Below are positions 1-6,347 of a stretch of 8,402 nucleotides of DNA, piece by piece. Position 1 is the first letter of the stretch. Each line of letters begins with the position of its first letter. The stretch covers positions 1 to 8,402 of the forward strand of contig JAJONK010000176.1 in the NCBI GenBank assembly GCA_021323355.1, in the 5' to 3' direction. Source of the stretch: Deltaproteobacteria bacterium. Lineage in GTDB: Bacteria > Desulfobacterota > Binatia > UBA9968. The notes beneath the pieces were generated by a model, which saw only the letters and a list, made by a program, of their open reading frames with translations, ran no database searches and was not told the DNA's origin. The translations under genes were made by a program, and so were the position numbers.

Positions 1-2157
1 CGATTGAACCTTCTCGCCTTCGCCATTTAGCTGCGGCGGAGCCGCCGCCGTGTTTTCGCCGTAGTATTTCTTAACAAACCCACCTCGATTTTCAATCTCG
101 TGGCAGCCGACGCAGTTATACTGCTGCATCAATCGTCGGCCTTCGACCACTTGGGTCACGCGCTGTCCCTGGTCCGCCAGGTAGCGCTGCCCCACTTTTC
201 TTTCTCTGAAACCACCCAATAAAACTCGCAGCGCGTTAATATCCTCATCGGCCAAATTGAACTGCGGCATGAGCTGTTCGACTCGCTCGGTGGCATAACC
301 GCGGGGTGTTTTTATTTTATGAAACGTCCAATCATCCCAAGTATGGGGTACATCAGTACGATTGCCGAAGGCCAACTCTTCCACTGTCTTCGAACCAAAG
401 GTGGTCAGCTCAACACCGATGCGGGACTCCTTTTCCATGCCTTTGATATCGTGGCAGCCAGGGCAGCCATACTTGCGAACCAGCGCTTCACCCCGTTTTA
501 TATTGTTGGCATCGGCAAGTTTTTCTTCGATCCCGGGGATGGTTTCAGCCTTTGCGCCTAGGGTCGTCAAGTACGTCGTGATTGCTCGCGCTTCCTCATC
601 GCTGAGGCGCAGGCTGGGCATCTTCGTCTCAGGCTCAAAATCGCGGGGATTTTTAATCCAATGGAAAATCCACTGCGGCCCGGTCTTGGCAGCGATATCC
701 TTGAGGTTGGGTATAAGATCTTTCGTTTTACCGAGCGGGGTGCTGAACTCGCCTTCGGCAAAGCCGTGGCAGCCTTTGCATCCGATGGTTTCCACCAGCT
801 TCTTGCCCCGAGCGGCCTCATTGTTATCTCCCTCGCGAATACCCGCCGGAAGCGGATTTTCCTTGAGCCACGTTTCACTCTCTTCCTTGGACTGTGACCA
901 GATATAAGCCGAGATCGCTAGCGCTTCGTCCGGCTTGAATTCGAAATTCGGCATGCGCGTGCGCGGCCGGAACTTGTGCGGGTTTTCCACCCAGCGCACC
1001 ATCCAGTTCGGGTCGACCTTCGCGCTGATCTTCTTCAGGCTCGGCGCGATCTTTGGAATGTCCTCGTATCCTTGAACCAAATGACACCCAGTGCAGCCGA
1101 CTTGTTCAAATAATCGTTGGCCTTCCGTCAGCAGCGGGACCTCTTGAAGCTTTTGCACATCTAGATGGCAAGACGTGCAGCTTGATTGGCTTTTCGCTCC
1201 GCGCAATAACGGGAACTCCCAGAGATGAACCTCGCCATGCGCTTGCTTGACGCCGTTTACCATGACGCCCTGCCCTTCATGGCAACCGGTGCAACCGAAC
1301 TTTTCAGGTGGATGGGCGCTGTCGGCCAATAAGACCTCGCGTCGCGGGTGCGTTTTGAACGGATGAGGCTCGTTTTCGAAACCAGCGCGGTTGATCGCCA
1401 AATGGCAAGTTTGACAGCGGTCGACCCGCGCAATCGGCTGATCGAAGCGATTACGGTCGAATTCCTCCATTACGGTTTGTTGGATCTTAGGAATTTTGTA
1501 GAAAGACAATGGACCGAGCTTGAAGGTCGCGTTCTCCATCACCCGTTGCCATCGATCGCGGTCGGCGCTTAATTTGCTGAGTTCAGTCTGAATCTCCTTG
1601 TTGCTCGAATTGATCTTCTTGATCTCTTCTCTGAGGTGATCGCGCTTTTGGCGCGCGGCTTCCAACTGCGGATCGAGTTTCGCTTTCTCCTTTTCAAGCT
1701 CCTGAATATGTTCTGCGTAAGGCTTGGGGTCTCGTCTTTGCTGAATCGCGTGATCGTGTTCGTACCAGGCTTCTTCGAGCTCGCTCTTGATGAATTTCAC
1801 CTCCTGATCGATTTCTCCGAATCGAACGGTGGCTTCGGTTTCCTGCCTCTCCAAGGTTGCAAGCTTTTCGCCCAACTCGCCGTCCTCGATGCTGGCCTGG
1901 AAAGCGGCCAATTTCTTGGTTAGCTCCTGGTAGGCGGAATCGGCCTGAAGCTTCTTGTTTTCTTCCTCGTACGCCGCTTTGGCTTTGGTGTAATCGAGCC
2001 GGAAAAACTGCGACTGAAAAGCTTTCCACGGTCGACGCGTGATATTGTCATCCCAAAACGCCCAGATTGACAAAGCCACGAGTAAGGCTATGCCGAGTAA
2101 AAAGACGCTGCCGTACGATTTCTTTTCTTCCTGTGGGTCGAATCCTCGTTCCGCCAT
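1..2157 (-). CDS. Membrane-anchored polyheme cytochrome c with coiled coil, 3'-truncated by window edge
   Basis: The reading frame is open for 719 codons from the ATG at 2157 to base 1 with no stop, so the C-terminus lies outside the window. Residues 16-35 form one transmembrane helix, and residues 57-210 are charged, heptad-like coiled coil. Seven CXXCH haem c sites follow, with first Cys at 248, 289, 327, 355, 460, 565 and 682. The first three are closely spaced. From residue 345 on, monohaem cytochrome c domains repeat about every 105 residues, each with a likely distal Met (M402, M513, M630). The Lys-poor N-terminus plus helix looks like an uncleaved anchor, with the haems outside the cytoplasm. 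The gene ends a Rieske/cytochrome b operon that shows no cytochrome c1 or f gene, so it is inferred to be the electron acceptor subunit of that complex. The start is supported by GGGAG 5 nt upstream. Haem content is sure; the role is inferred. Confidence 0.93.
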   Translation of the reverse strand, partial: MAERGFDPQEEKKSYGSVFLLGIALLVALSIWAFWDDNITRRPWKAFQSQFFRLDYTKAKAAYEEENKKLQADSAYQELTKKLAAFQASIEDGELGEKLATLERQETEATVRFGEIDQEVKFIKSELEEAWYEHDHAIQQRRDPKPYAEHIQELEKEKAKLDPQLEAARQKRDHLREEIKKINSSNKEIQTELSKLSADRDRWQRVMENATFKLGPLSFYKIPKIQQTVMEEFDRNRFDQPIARVDRCQTCHLAINRAGFENEPHPFKTHPRREVLLADSAHPPEKFGCTGCHEGQGVMVNGVKQAHGEVHLWEFPLLRGAKSQSSCTSCHLDVQKLQEVPLLTEGQRLFEQVGCTGCHLVQGYEDIPKIAPSLKKISAKVDPNWMVRWVENPHKFRPRTRMPNFEFKPDEALAISAYIWSQSKEESETWLKENPLPAGIREGDNNEAARGKKLVETIGCKGCHGFAEGEFSTPLGKTKDLIPNLKDIAAKTGPQWIFHWIKNPRDFEPETKMPSLRLSDEEARAITTYLTTLGAKAETIPGIEEKLADANNIKRGEALVRKYGCPGCHDIKGMEKESRIGVELTTFGSKTVEELAFGNRTDVPHTWDDWTFHKIKTPRGYATERVEQLMPQFNLADEDINALRVLLGGFRERKVGQRYLADQGQRVTQVVEGRRLMQQYNCVGCHEIENRGGFVKKYYGENTAAAPPQLNGEGEKVQS

Positions 2158-2162
2158 CGCGA

Positions 2163-2168
2163 CTCCCT
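2163..2168 (-). promoter_or_regulatory. Ribosome binding site of the polyheme cytochrome gene
   Basis: On the minus strand AGGGAG lies 5 nt before the ATG at 2157. Its first base is the last base of the TGA stop of the preceding 55-codon gene, so the two genes are tightly packed. This site fixes the cytochrome start. Confidence 0.7.
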
Positions 2169-2335
2169 CAAGCGACCTTGCGCTCTAGCGCGCGGCCCAA
2201 AGAAAAAACCCCAAGACCGATCAGTGCCAAAACAATTTCTTCGGCCATCGATGAATTCTTCATAATACCCGTAAGCAAGGCATAGCCCACATCTGCCAGC
2301 CCCAGCGCTTGCAGAATCTTGGCGACATAGAACAT
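2168..2335 (-). CDS. Small hydrophobic protein (55 aa) inside the bc-complex operon
   Basis: A 55-codon frame begins with ATG at 2335, which shares one base with the TGA of the upstream cytochrome b C-terminal gene (TGATG). It ends 10 nt before the polyheme cytochrome start. The protein begins MFYVAKILQALG and ends GRALERKVA. Two hydrophobic stretches, about residues 4-25 and 33-48, are separated by a short polar turn (KNSSMAEE), and the tail is basic. This suggests a helical hairpin or one membrane helix plus an amphipathic helix. No good Shine-Dalgarno precedes it, and the stop/start overlap suggests translational coupling. Without this gene there would be a 177-nt hole in an operon whose other gaps are 7-23 nt. 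I do not recognise the family; a small accessory subunit of the complex is inferred. An internal ATG at codon 30 is a less likely start. Confidence 0.72.
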   Translation of the reverse strand: MFYVAKILQALGLADVGYALLTGIMKNSSMAEEIVLALIGLGVFSLGRALERKVA

Positions 2336-3102
2336 CAAATATTAATCCAGGGGGTAACTAGAATATATTTTACGTTGAAGACTAACCGCAGAAACATTTT
2401 GGCGGGGAGCGACAGCATCAGCACGAATATCACCGCGGTCAGGGTAAACCGCACCATCCCCCAGCGTTCGAGAAACTCTCTTCCTTTGACTTTGAGAACC
2501 CAGTAGTAAAAGGCAAGCAAGCCGAAGACGAAGTAGGCTCCAATGACCATCAACCCGAAAATCGCCGACCACCAGTAGTCGCGAAACCCGAATAGATAAG
2601 GCAGGTCTACATTGGTCAGTGCGACAACCTTGTGCGCGTCCCAGTGTTGCCAAGGCCAGAACAAGTTCCATCCCGGCCCGCGGAAAAACGTGCCGATGAT
2701 GATGGTGACAATCCACAACACGTGGAAACCCAAAAAAAACGTCAAAATTTCATACTTGCGGTCTTTGAAACAATAATAGCCGTTTCCCTTGGGATTGATG
2801 TCGATGTACGGGATGATCATCAGGCCGACGATAATCAAGGTCGGCAGCACCACCCCGGCATGCCACGGATCGAAATAGACCAGCATCTCCTGCAAACCGA
2901 GAAAATACCATGGAGCTTTGGAAGGATTGGGGGTCCGGGTCGGGTTAGCGGGTTCTTCGAGAGGCGCATCGACCATCATCGCCCAAAGAGTTAAAGCGAC
3001 GGTGACAAACAGCGCGACGAGAAACTCCATGCGCACGAGATGCGGCCAGGTATGGATCTTATCGTCAACCGGAAGTCTTCTTTCTCGAACGGCTTCTGCC
3101 AT
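2335..3102 (-). CDS. Cytochrome b C-terminal subunit (subunit IV/PetD-like, extended) of Rieske/cyt b complex
   Basis: The 255-aa integral membrane protein corresponds to the C-terminal half of cytochrome b, which forms part of the Qo quinol-oxidation pocket with the Rieske protein. Residues 51-73 (PANPTRTPNPSKAPWYFLGL then QEM) match the region of the family's PEWY motif, but the four key residues are APWY (63-66). Hydrophobic segments lie near residues 26-43, 84-101, 119-140, 178-203 and 217-242. That is five, against three in the roughly 160-aa plastid subunit IV. The frame is open further upstream to an ATG at 3216, but that would overlap the preceding cytochrome b gene by about 90 nt. 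The ATG at 3102 has AAGGGGAG 4 nt upstream and gives the normal N-terminus, so it is preferred. The family is certain; the extra helices and altered motif are direct observations. Confidence 0.95.
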   Translation of the reverse strand: MAEAVRERRLPVDDKIHTWPHLVRMEFLVALFVTVALTLWAMMVDAPLEEPANPTRTPNPSKAPWYFLGLQEMLVYFDPWHAGVVLPTLIIVGLMIIPYIDINPKGNGYYCFKDRKYEILTFFLGFHVLWIVTIIIGTFFRGPGWNLFWPWQHWDAHKVVALTNVDLPYLFGFRDYWWSAIFGLMVIGAYFVFGLLAFYYWVLKVKGREFLERWGMVRFTLTAVIFVLMLSLPAKMFLRLVFNVKYILVTPWINI

Positions 3103-3106
3103 TGTA

Positions 3107-3114
3107 CTCCCCTT
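3107..3114 (-). promoter_or_regulatory. Strong ribosome binding site deciding the start of the cyt b C-terminal subunit
   Basis: AAGGGGAG on the minus strand stands 4 nt before the ATG at 3102, inside the 23-nt spacer after the cytochrome b N-terminal gene. It favours this start over the in-frame ATG at 3216. Confidence 0.75.
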
Positions 3115-3125
3115 GGGTAAATTGC

Positions 3126-3896
3126 TTATAAGGAAGGACCTGAGAAACCATCGCGGCGAATCCGCCAGAAATGCACCGCCATCAAGATGCTGGCAACCAA
3201 AGGAATGAAGATGCAATGCAGGATGTAAAATCGCAATAAGGTATGGGGACCGATCTCGCCGCCGCCAAATAGGAACGCCCGCGCGTCGTAGACTGGATTG
3301 GCGCCGACAAAGTCGGCAAACGGACCTTCATAGCCCAATAACGGCGTCGCGCGTGCCATGTTCGAACCTACCGTGACCGCCCAGATAGCAAGCTGATCCC
3401 AGGGCAGCAGATAACCGGTGAAGCTCAGCAATAGCGTCAGCACCAGCAGCAACACACCGACAATCCAGTTAAACTCCCGCGGCGGCTTGTAAGAGCCTGT
3501 CAGGAATACGCGAAACATATGCAGCCACACGAAAACGATCATGGCGTGCGCGGCCCATCGATGCATGTTGCGCATGAGCATGCCGAACGGCATGTCAGTC
3601 TCGAGGTATTTCATGTCGGCATAGGCGTACTCGGCCACCGGCCGGTAATAGAACATCAGGTACACTCCGGTCACCGCCGTGAGCAAAAACATCAGGAAAG
3701 TCAGCCCGCCCATGCACCAGGTAAATCGCATTCTGACGGCATGGCGGCGCACCTTGGCGGGATGAAGATGAAGAAAGACGTTCGATGTGACCATCATCAC
3801 GCGGTTCCGCGGCGTATCTTCATAGCCGTGACGAAAGATCGATTTCCAGACGTGGCTTTCTACGATATCGCTTTTGATCTTTTCTAAAAGGCTCAT
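3126..3896 (-). CDS. Cytochrome b6-type N-terminal subunit of Rieske/cyt b complex (PetB/QcrB-like)
   Basis: The 256-aa protein carries the four-helix haem b core. The bis-His ligands are visible: H112 (NMHRW) and H126 ([11 protein letters not shown]) in helix B, and H227 (FYILH) and H242 ([11 protein letters not shown]) in helix D. The second pair has 14 intervening residues, which is the b6f spacing rather than the 13 of mitochondrial-type cytochrome b. The split from the C-terminal half is also b6f-like. [12 protein letters not shown] is the conserved Qo-side stretch. Cys61 ([10 protein letters not shown]) lies 51 residues before the first haem His, exactly as Cys35 and His86 do in plastid cytochrome b6, where that Cys binds haem ci covalently. 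The ATG at 3896 is preceded by GGATAGGAAAC. The gene sits 19 nt after the Rieske gene and 23 nt before the subunit IV-like gene. It shuttles electrons from quinol across the membrane to the Qi site. Confidence 0.97.
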   Translation of the reverse strand: MSLLEKIKSDIVESHVWKSIFRHGYEDTPRNRVMMVTSNVFLHLHPAKVRRHAVRMRFTWCMGGLTFLMFLLTAVTGVYLMFYYRPVAEYAYADMKYLETDMPFGMLMRNMHRWAAHAMIVFVWLHMFRVFLTGSYKPPREFNWIVGVLLLVLTLLLSFTGYLLPWDQLAIWAVTVGSNMARATPLLGYEGPFADFVGANPVYDARAFLFGGGEIGPHTLLRFYILHCIFIPLVASILMAVHFWRIRRDGFSGPSL

Positions 3897-3915
3897 GTTT
3901 CCTATCCGTTAAACT

Positions 3916-4434
3916 TTAAACCTTCAAAATGCTTTCCGAATGCTGCTCATCCGGTTCTGCCCCCGGCCCCATCTTGAAAACCTTGCTTTTGTCGACCACA
4001 AGTTGACCATCGTCACCGACGGTAACTTGAAAACGGTCCAGAGGCCGCGGCGCCGGACCTTCAAAATTCAAACCGGATTTAAAGAACCCGCTGCCGTGAC
4101 ACGGACATTTGAATTTAGCTTCGGTGGCAAGCCAGCGCGGCGTGCAGCCGAGATGAGTGCATTTGGCGAAGATCGCGTAGATTCCGGTGTCTTCCCGGAC
4201 GATCCAGACGCGCTGATCCTGCTTGTATTTTTCGCTGACTTCGCCGATGGCATAATCCGAAGGTGAGCCTGCTTTGAAAGTCGACGGTGGCTGGAACAAC
4301 ACACGCGGAAACGCGGAACGAAGAAAACCTAACAGGCTTAAGCCGCCGAATATTCCAAATCCGCCCCAACCCAGGCGTGTGAAAAAGTCTCTCCGGGACC
4401 AGATACCGCGCTTTTTCTTTTCCTCTTCTGGCAT
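3916..4434 (-). CDS. Rieske [2Fe-2S] protein of the quinol:cytochrome c oxidoreductase
   Basis: The 172-aa protein has a twin-arginine motif (SRRDFFTRLG, R14-R15) followed by a single hydrophobic helix at about 22-45. This is the uncleaved Tat anchor usual for Rieske subunits, placing the cluster domain on the periplasmic side. Cluster motifs are C92-T-H94-L-G-C97 and C110-P-C112-H113-G-S-G-F. By family knowledge C92, H94, C110 and H113 bind the 2Fe-2S cluster and C97-C112 form the disulfide. A PAPRPL segment (127-132) follows, as in classical Rieske proteins. Phe117 stands where high-potential Rieske proteins have Tyr, which would remove one hydrogen bond to the cluster. It takes the first electron from quinol at Qo and passes it to the c-type cytochrome. 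It begins 7 nt after the 115-aa gene. Confidence 0.97.
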   Translation of the reverse strand: MPEEEKKKRGIWSRRDFFTRLGWGGFGIFGGLSLLGFLRSAFPRVLFQPPSTFKAGSPSDYAIGEVSEKYKQDQRVWIVREDTGIYAIFAKCTHLGCTPRWLATEAKFKCPCHGSGFFKSGLNFEGPAPRPLDRFQVTVGDDGQLVVDKSKVFKMGPGAEPDEQHSESILKV

Positions 4435-4441
4435 ACTGCTC

Positions 4442-4789
4442 TTATCCTTTGATCCAACTGATGACTGCTCCCCATGTTACAAAGATCACGCCGGCCAACA
4501 TCAGAACTAAACCGACCGGTCCAAAAATAAACGACAGACCTGCGCCCACACAAAAGATCAAAACCCCTGTTCCCAACGGATTGAATGGCGCCGGAGCTGA
4601 CCCTGGTTGGCTCTCTTGGTCCTCAGCCTTGTGGATGAACTCCTCTCGGATGAGGGCAAATGCCAGCTCTTTAAGATCGTTGCGCTGCTCAGGGTCGGCG
4701 CCCTGAATCAGACGGCCAAGCTCTTGAGCTACCTTTTCGATCTCTTGTTCACGCGCTTGCGGCGCTAGGTTGGGCAGATTAGAAATCAC
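4442..4789 (-). CDS. Hypothetical two-helix membrane protein leading the Rieske/cyt b operon
   Basis: The 115-aa protein starts with GTG at 4789. An in-frame TAA lies directly upstream and the next Met is at residue 97, so GTG is the first plausible start, although no clear Shine-Dalgarno precedes it. Residues 10-58 are charged and helical (AREQEIEKVAQELGRLI and a second helix around DLKELAFALIREEF). Residues 59-72 are a Pro/Ser-rich linker, and two membrane helices follow at about 73-90 and 92-112. The predicted topology is a cytoplasmic helical domain with a C-terminal hairpin. Its stop is 7 nt before the Rieske ATG, so it is very probably co-transcribed with the complex. I do not recognise the family. 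An assembly factor or accessory subunit of the complex is a guess from position only. Confidence 0.8.
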   Translation of the reverse strand: MISNLPNLAPQAREQEIEKVAQELGRLIQGADPEQRNDLKELAFALIREEFIHKAEDQESQPGSAPAPFNPLGTGVLIFCVGAGLSFIFGPVGLVLMLAGVIFVTWGAVISWIKG

Positions 4790-4807
4790 TTAAGATCAGA
4801 GCAGTTG

Positions 4808-4834
4808 ATTAATATAGAAAAAAAAACTTGTCAA
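4808..4834 (-). promoter_or_regulatory. Candidate promoter of the Rieske/cyt b operon
   Basis: On the minus strand a perfect TTGACA (4834-4829) is followed after 15 nt by ATTAAT (4813-4808), a 4/6 match to TATAAT. The spacer contains a run of nine T. Initiation would fall near 4800, giving a leader of only about 10-15 nt before the GTG at 4789. The spacing is shorter than the ideal 17, so this is a moderate call. Confidence 0.4.
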
Positions 4835-4857
4835 CCATTTGGCCCCATAGAGAGACA

Positions 4858-5340
4858 TTATCGCGCCAATAAAACCACCGCGGTCGCGGCCATACCTTCT
4901 CCCTTTCCAGCCCATCCGAGTTTTTCTGTCGTGCTGGCTTTGATGTTGATCCTATTTTTGTCGACTTTAAAATATCCGGCCACGTTTGTTCTTATTGCCG
5001 CGTAATGAGGCGCCAGCCTGGGTTCCTGCGCCACCAGCGTGACATCGGCGTTGATTAGTTTAAAGCGCTTGCGGCGCATGATCGCAAGAACCTCCGCCAA
5101 GAGTTTGGCGCTTTCAATATTCTTGTAACGCGGATCGCTGTCGGGGAAGTGCGTGCCGATATCCCCTTCCGCCATCGCGCCGAGCAGCGCGTTCATCAAA
5201 GCGTGTAACAAGACATCCGCATCGGAGTGACCGATCAGCCCAAGCTTATGCGGTATCTCAACACCGCCCAGGATCAGTTTACGACCGCGCCGGAATCGAT
5301 GCACGTCGAAGCCATGTCCGATGCGTATCTCCGTTGCCAT
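4858..5340 (-). CDS. ispF: 2-C-methyl-D-erythritol 2,4-cyclodiphosphate synthase
   Basis: IspF converts CDP-ME 2-phosphate to MEcPP with release of CMP in the MEP (non-mevalonate) isoprenoid pathway, as a cytoplasmic homotrimer. The 160-aa length is typical. The N-terminal signature GHGFDVHRF supplies metal ligands D12 and H14, and H46 in DADVLLHALMNALLGA is the third. These match E. coli D8, H10 and H42 with a shift of four. IGHSDAD (36-42) contains the catalytic-loop His38, GDIGTHFPDSDPRYK (59-73) is the substrate-binding loop, and TTEKLGWAGKGEGMAA (137-152) is the nucleotide-side signature. All key residues are present and the gene is intact. No ispD precedes it here, so it is not in the common ispDF pair. 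The gap of 68 nt to the respiratory operon contains that operon's candidate promoter, so it is probably a separate unit. Confidence 0.98.
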   Translation of the reverse strand: MATEIRIGHGFDVHRFRRGRKLILGGVEIPHKLGLIGHSDADVLLHALMNALLGAMAEGDIGTHFPDSDPRYKNIESAKLLAEVLAIMRRKRFKLINADVTLVAQEPRLAPHYAAIRTNVAGYFKVDKNRINIKASTTEKLGWAGKGEGMAATAVVLLAR

Positions 5341-5557
5341 GGTTGTGGAAATCTATCCTGGCTTGCAAGCGATCACAAGAATGCCGAACTTTGAAACCCT
5401 GGAAGAATTCCTGATGCCCTTGACTCGATATCGGCCGATCGTGAGTTCCTATCGTCTCCGTGGTTCCTTAGAATGTTGAAATCTGTTTACACGCCGCTCA
5501 AAAGACGCAGAAGCCGCGCAACCAAGCCCGTGCCGCTTTGTCGGGGACCGGCTAGCA

Positions 5558-6251
5558 TTGGCCTATATTGATGGTTATACTCTCGCTCTGGTAAAGACCG
5601 CGATGATTCTAATTTTTTCACTGTTGTTTGTTTTGGGGCTGCCGCTCTACACGGTTCTTTCAGGACAGGTTCCCCTGGGCAGAGACTATCGAACCGCGGA
5701 CCGTTCGAGCGCTGGGATTGCGCCGCCGGCGGAGACCACGCCCGAAGCGGTCGTGCAAGTCTATGGCGCTCGCGCGCTTAACTGGCGCGGCATTTTTGGT
5801 GTGCATACGTGGATCGCCACCAAGCCGCCTGATGCGACTCAATATCAACGAACCCGAGCTTCTCCTGGATATCCGCGGCGATGTCGCCGCCGCGGCAATC
5901 CCAAAAATTATCCAGGCCGCTGCGACTTACCCCTATGCCGATGAGTATCAACTTTGGCCAGGCCCTAACAGCAACACTTTTATGGCTTACGTCGGCCGGC
6001 AAGTGCCGGAACTAAAAATGGACCTTCCCGCCACCGCAATCGGCAAGGACTATCCGATCAACGGCTCGATGATCGATCGGGCGCCCAGCGGAACTGGTTA
6101 TCAGCTTTCACTATTGGGAGTGTTTGGAATCATGTTGGCGCGCGAAGAAGGCATCGAATTGAATCTGCTTGGCCTAAGTTTCGGCGTTGACATTCTCAAG
6201 CCCGCGCTGAAGCTACCATTCATCGGGCGCCTCGGAGTCAGCGAATTCTAG
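5558..6251 (+). pseudogene. DUF3750 family protein, disrupted by frame change with probable internal deletion
   Basis: Two overlapping plus-strand frames together spell one DUF3750-like protein. The first frame (TTG at 5558, or ATG at 5603) gives a hydrophobic N-terminal segment (MILIFSLLFVLGLPLY), then GIAPPAETTPEAVVQVYGAR and WRGIFGVHTWIATKPPDAT. It leaves the family pattern at about 5845 and stops at 5944. The second frame resumes at about 5836 with NEPELLLDIRGDV, continues with YPYADEYQLWPGPNSNTF, DLPATAIGKDYPI, PSGTGYQLSLLG and LNLLGLSFGVDILKPALKLP, and ends with TAG at 6249. As I recall the family, about 30 residues normally lie between HTWIA..KP and the ..PELL segment. They are missing here, which fits a deletion of 3n+2 bases. 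The function of DUF3750 is unknown. It is the only plus-strand gene and is probably inactive, unless the break is an assembly error. Confidence 0.78.
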
Positions 6252-6324
6252 CAGGCTGCTGAGTACGCCTTCGCTCGTCGATTTTTCGCGCGCCTCACCT
6301 CGGGAATTTTTTTGAGCAGCCTGC
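6251..6324. repeat. Imperfect inverted repeat between convergent genes (REP-like element or bidirectional terminator)
   Basis: GCAGGCTGCT (6251-6260) pairs perfectly with AGCAGCCTGC (6315-6324), and A6262 can pair with T6313 after one mismatch. The arms enclose about 54 nt containing a T5 run and a T7 run. The left arm begins on the last base of the DUF3750 stop codon, and the right arm lies 23 nt from the MFS stop. The loop is long for an intrinsic terminator, so a short interspersed palindromic element is also possible. Only one copy is in the window. Confidence 0.5.
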
Positions 6325-6347
6325 AAGAGGTTCCTTTCAGGAGCCTG

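Noticed and set aside
319..1572. Several plus-strand open frames of 65-181 codons opposite the polyheme cytochrome.
   Set aside because: They are antisense to a frame with seven CXXCH motifs and have no recognisable content, so they are shadows of the real gene.
3126..3216. Upstream ATG at 3216 as the start of the cyt b C-terminal subunit.
   Set aside because: It would add 38 residues unlike the family and overlap the previous gene, while a strong ribosome binding site precedes the ATG at 3102.
4818..4826. T9 run on the minus strand as an intrinsic terminator for ispF.
   Set aside because: No stable stem precedes it; only a CCAAATGG mini-palindrome is present. A promoter spacer is the better reading, though not certain.
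5430..5439. Perfect 10-bp palindrome ATCGGCCGAT, a possible operator.
   Set aside because: One short palindrome is expected by chance in this length. It has no second copy and no adjacent regulator gene.
5381..5479. A 32-codon plus-strand frame (MPNFETLEEFLMPLTRYR...) in the ispF-DUF3750 spacer.
   Set aside because: No ribosome binding site, no family recognised and very short; it is likely chance. The rest of 5341-5557 holds nothing I can support.
5836..5860. Programmed ribosomal frameshift in the DUF3750 gene.
   Set aside because: There is no slippery heptamer or following structure, and the expected residues between the two halves are missing. A deletion explains this better.
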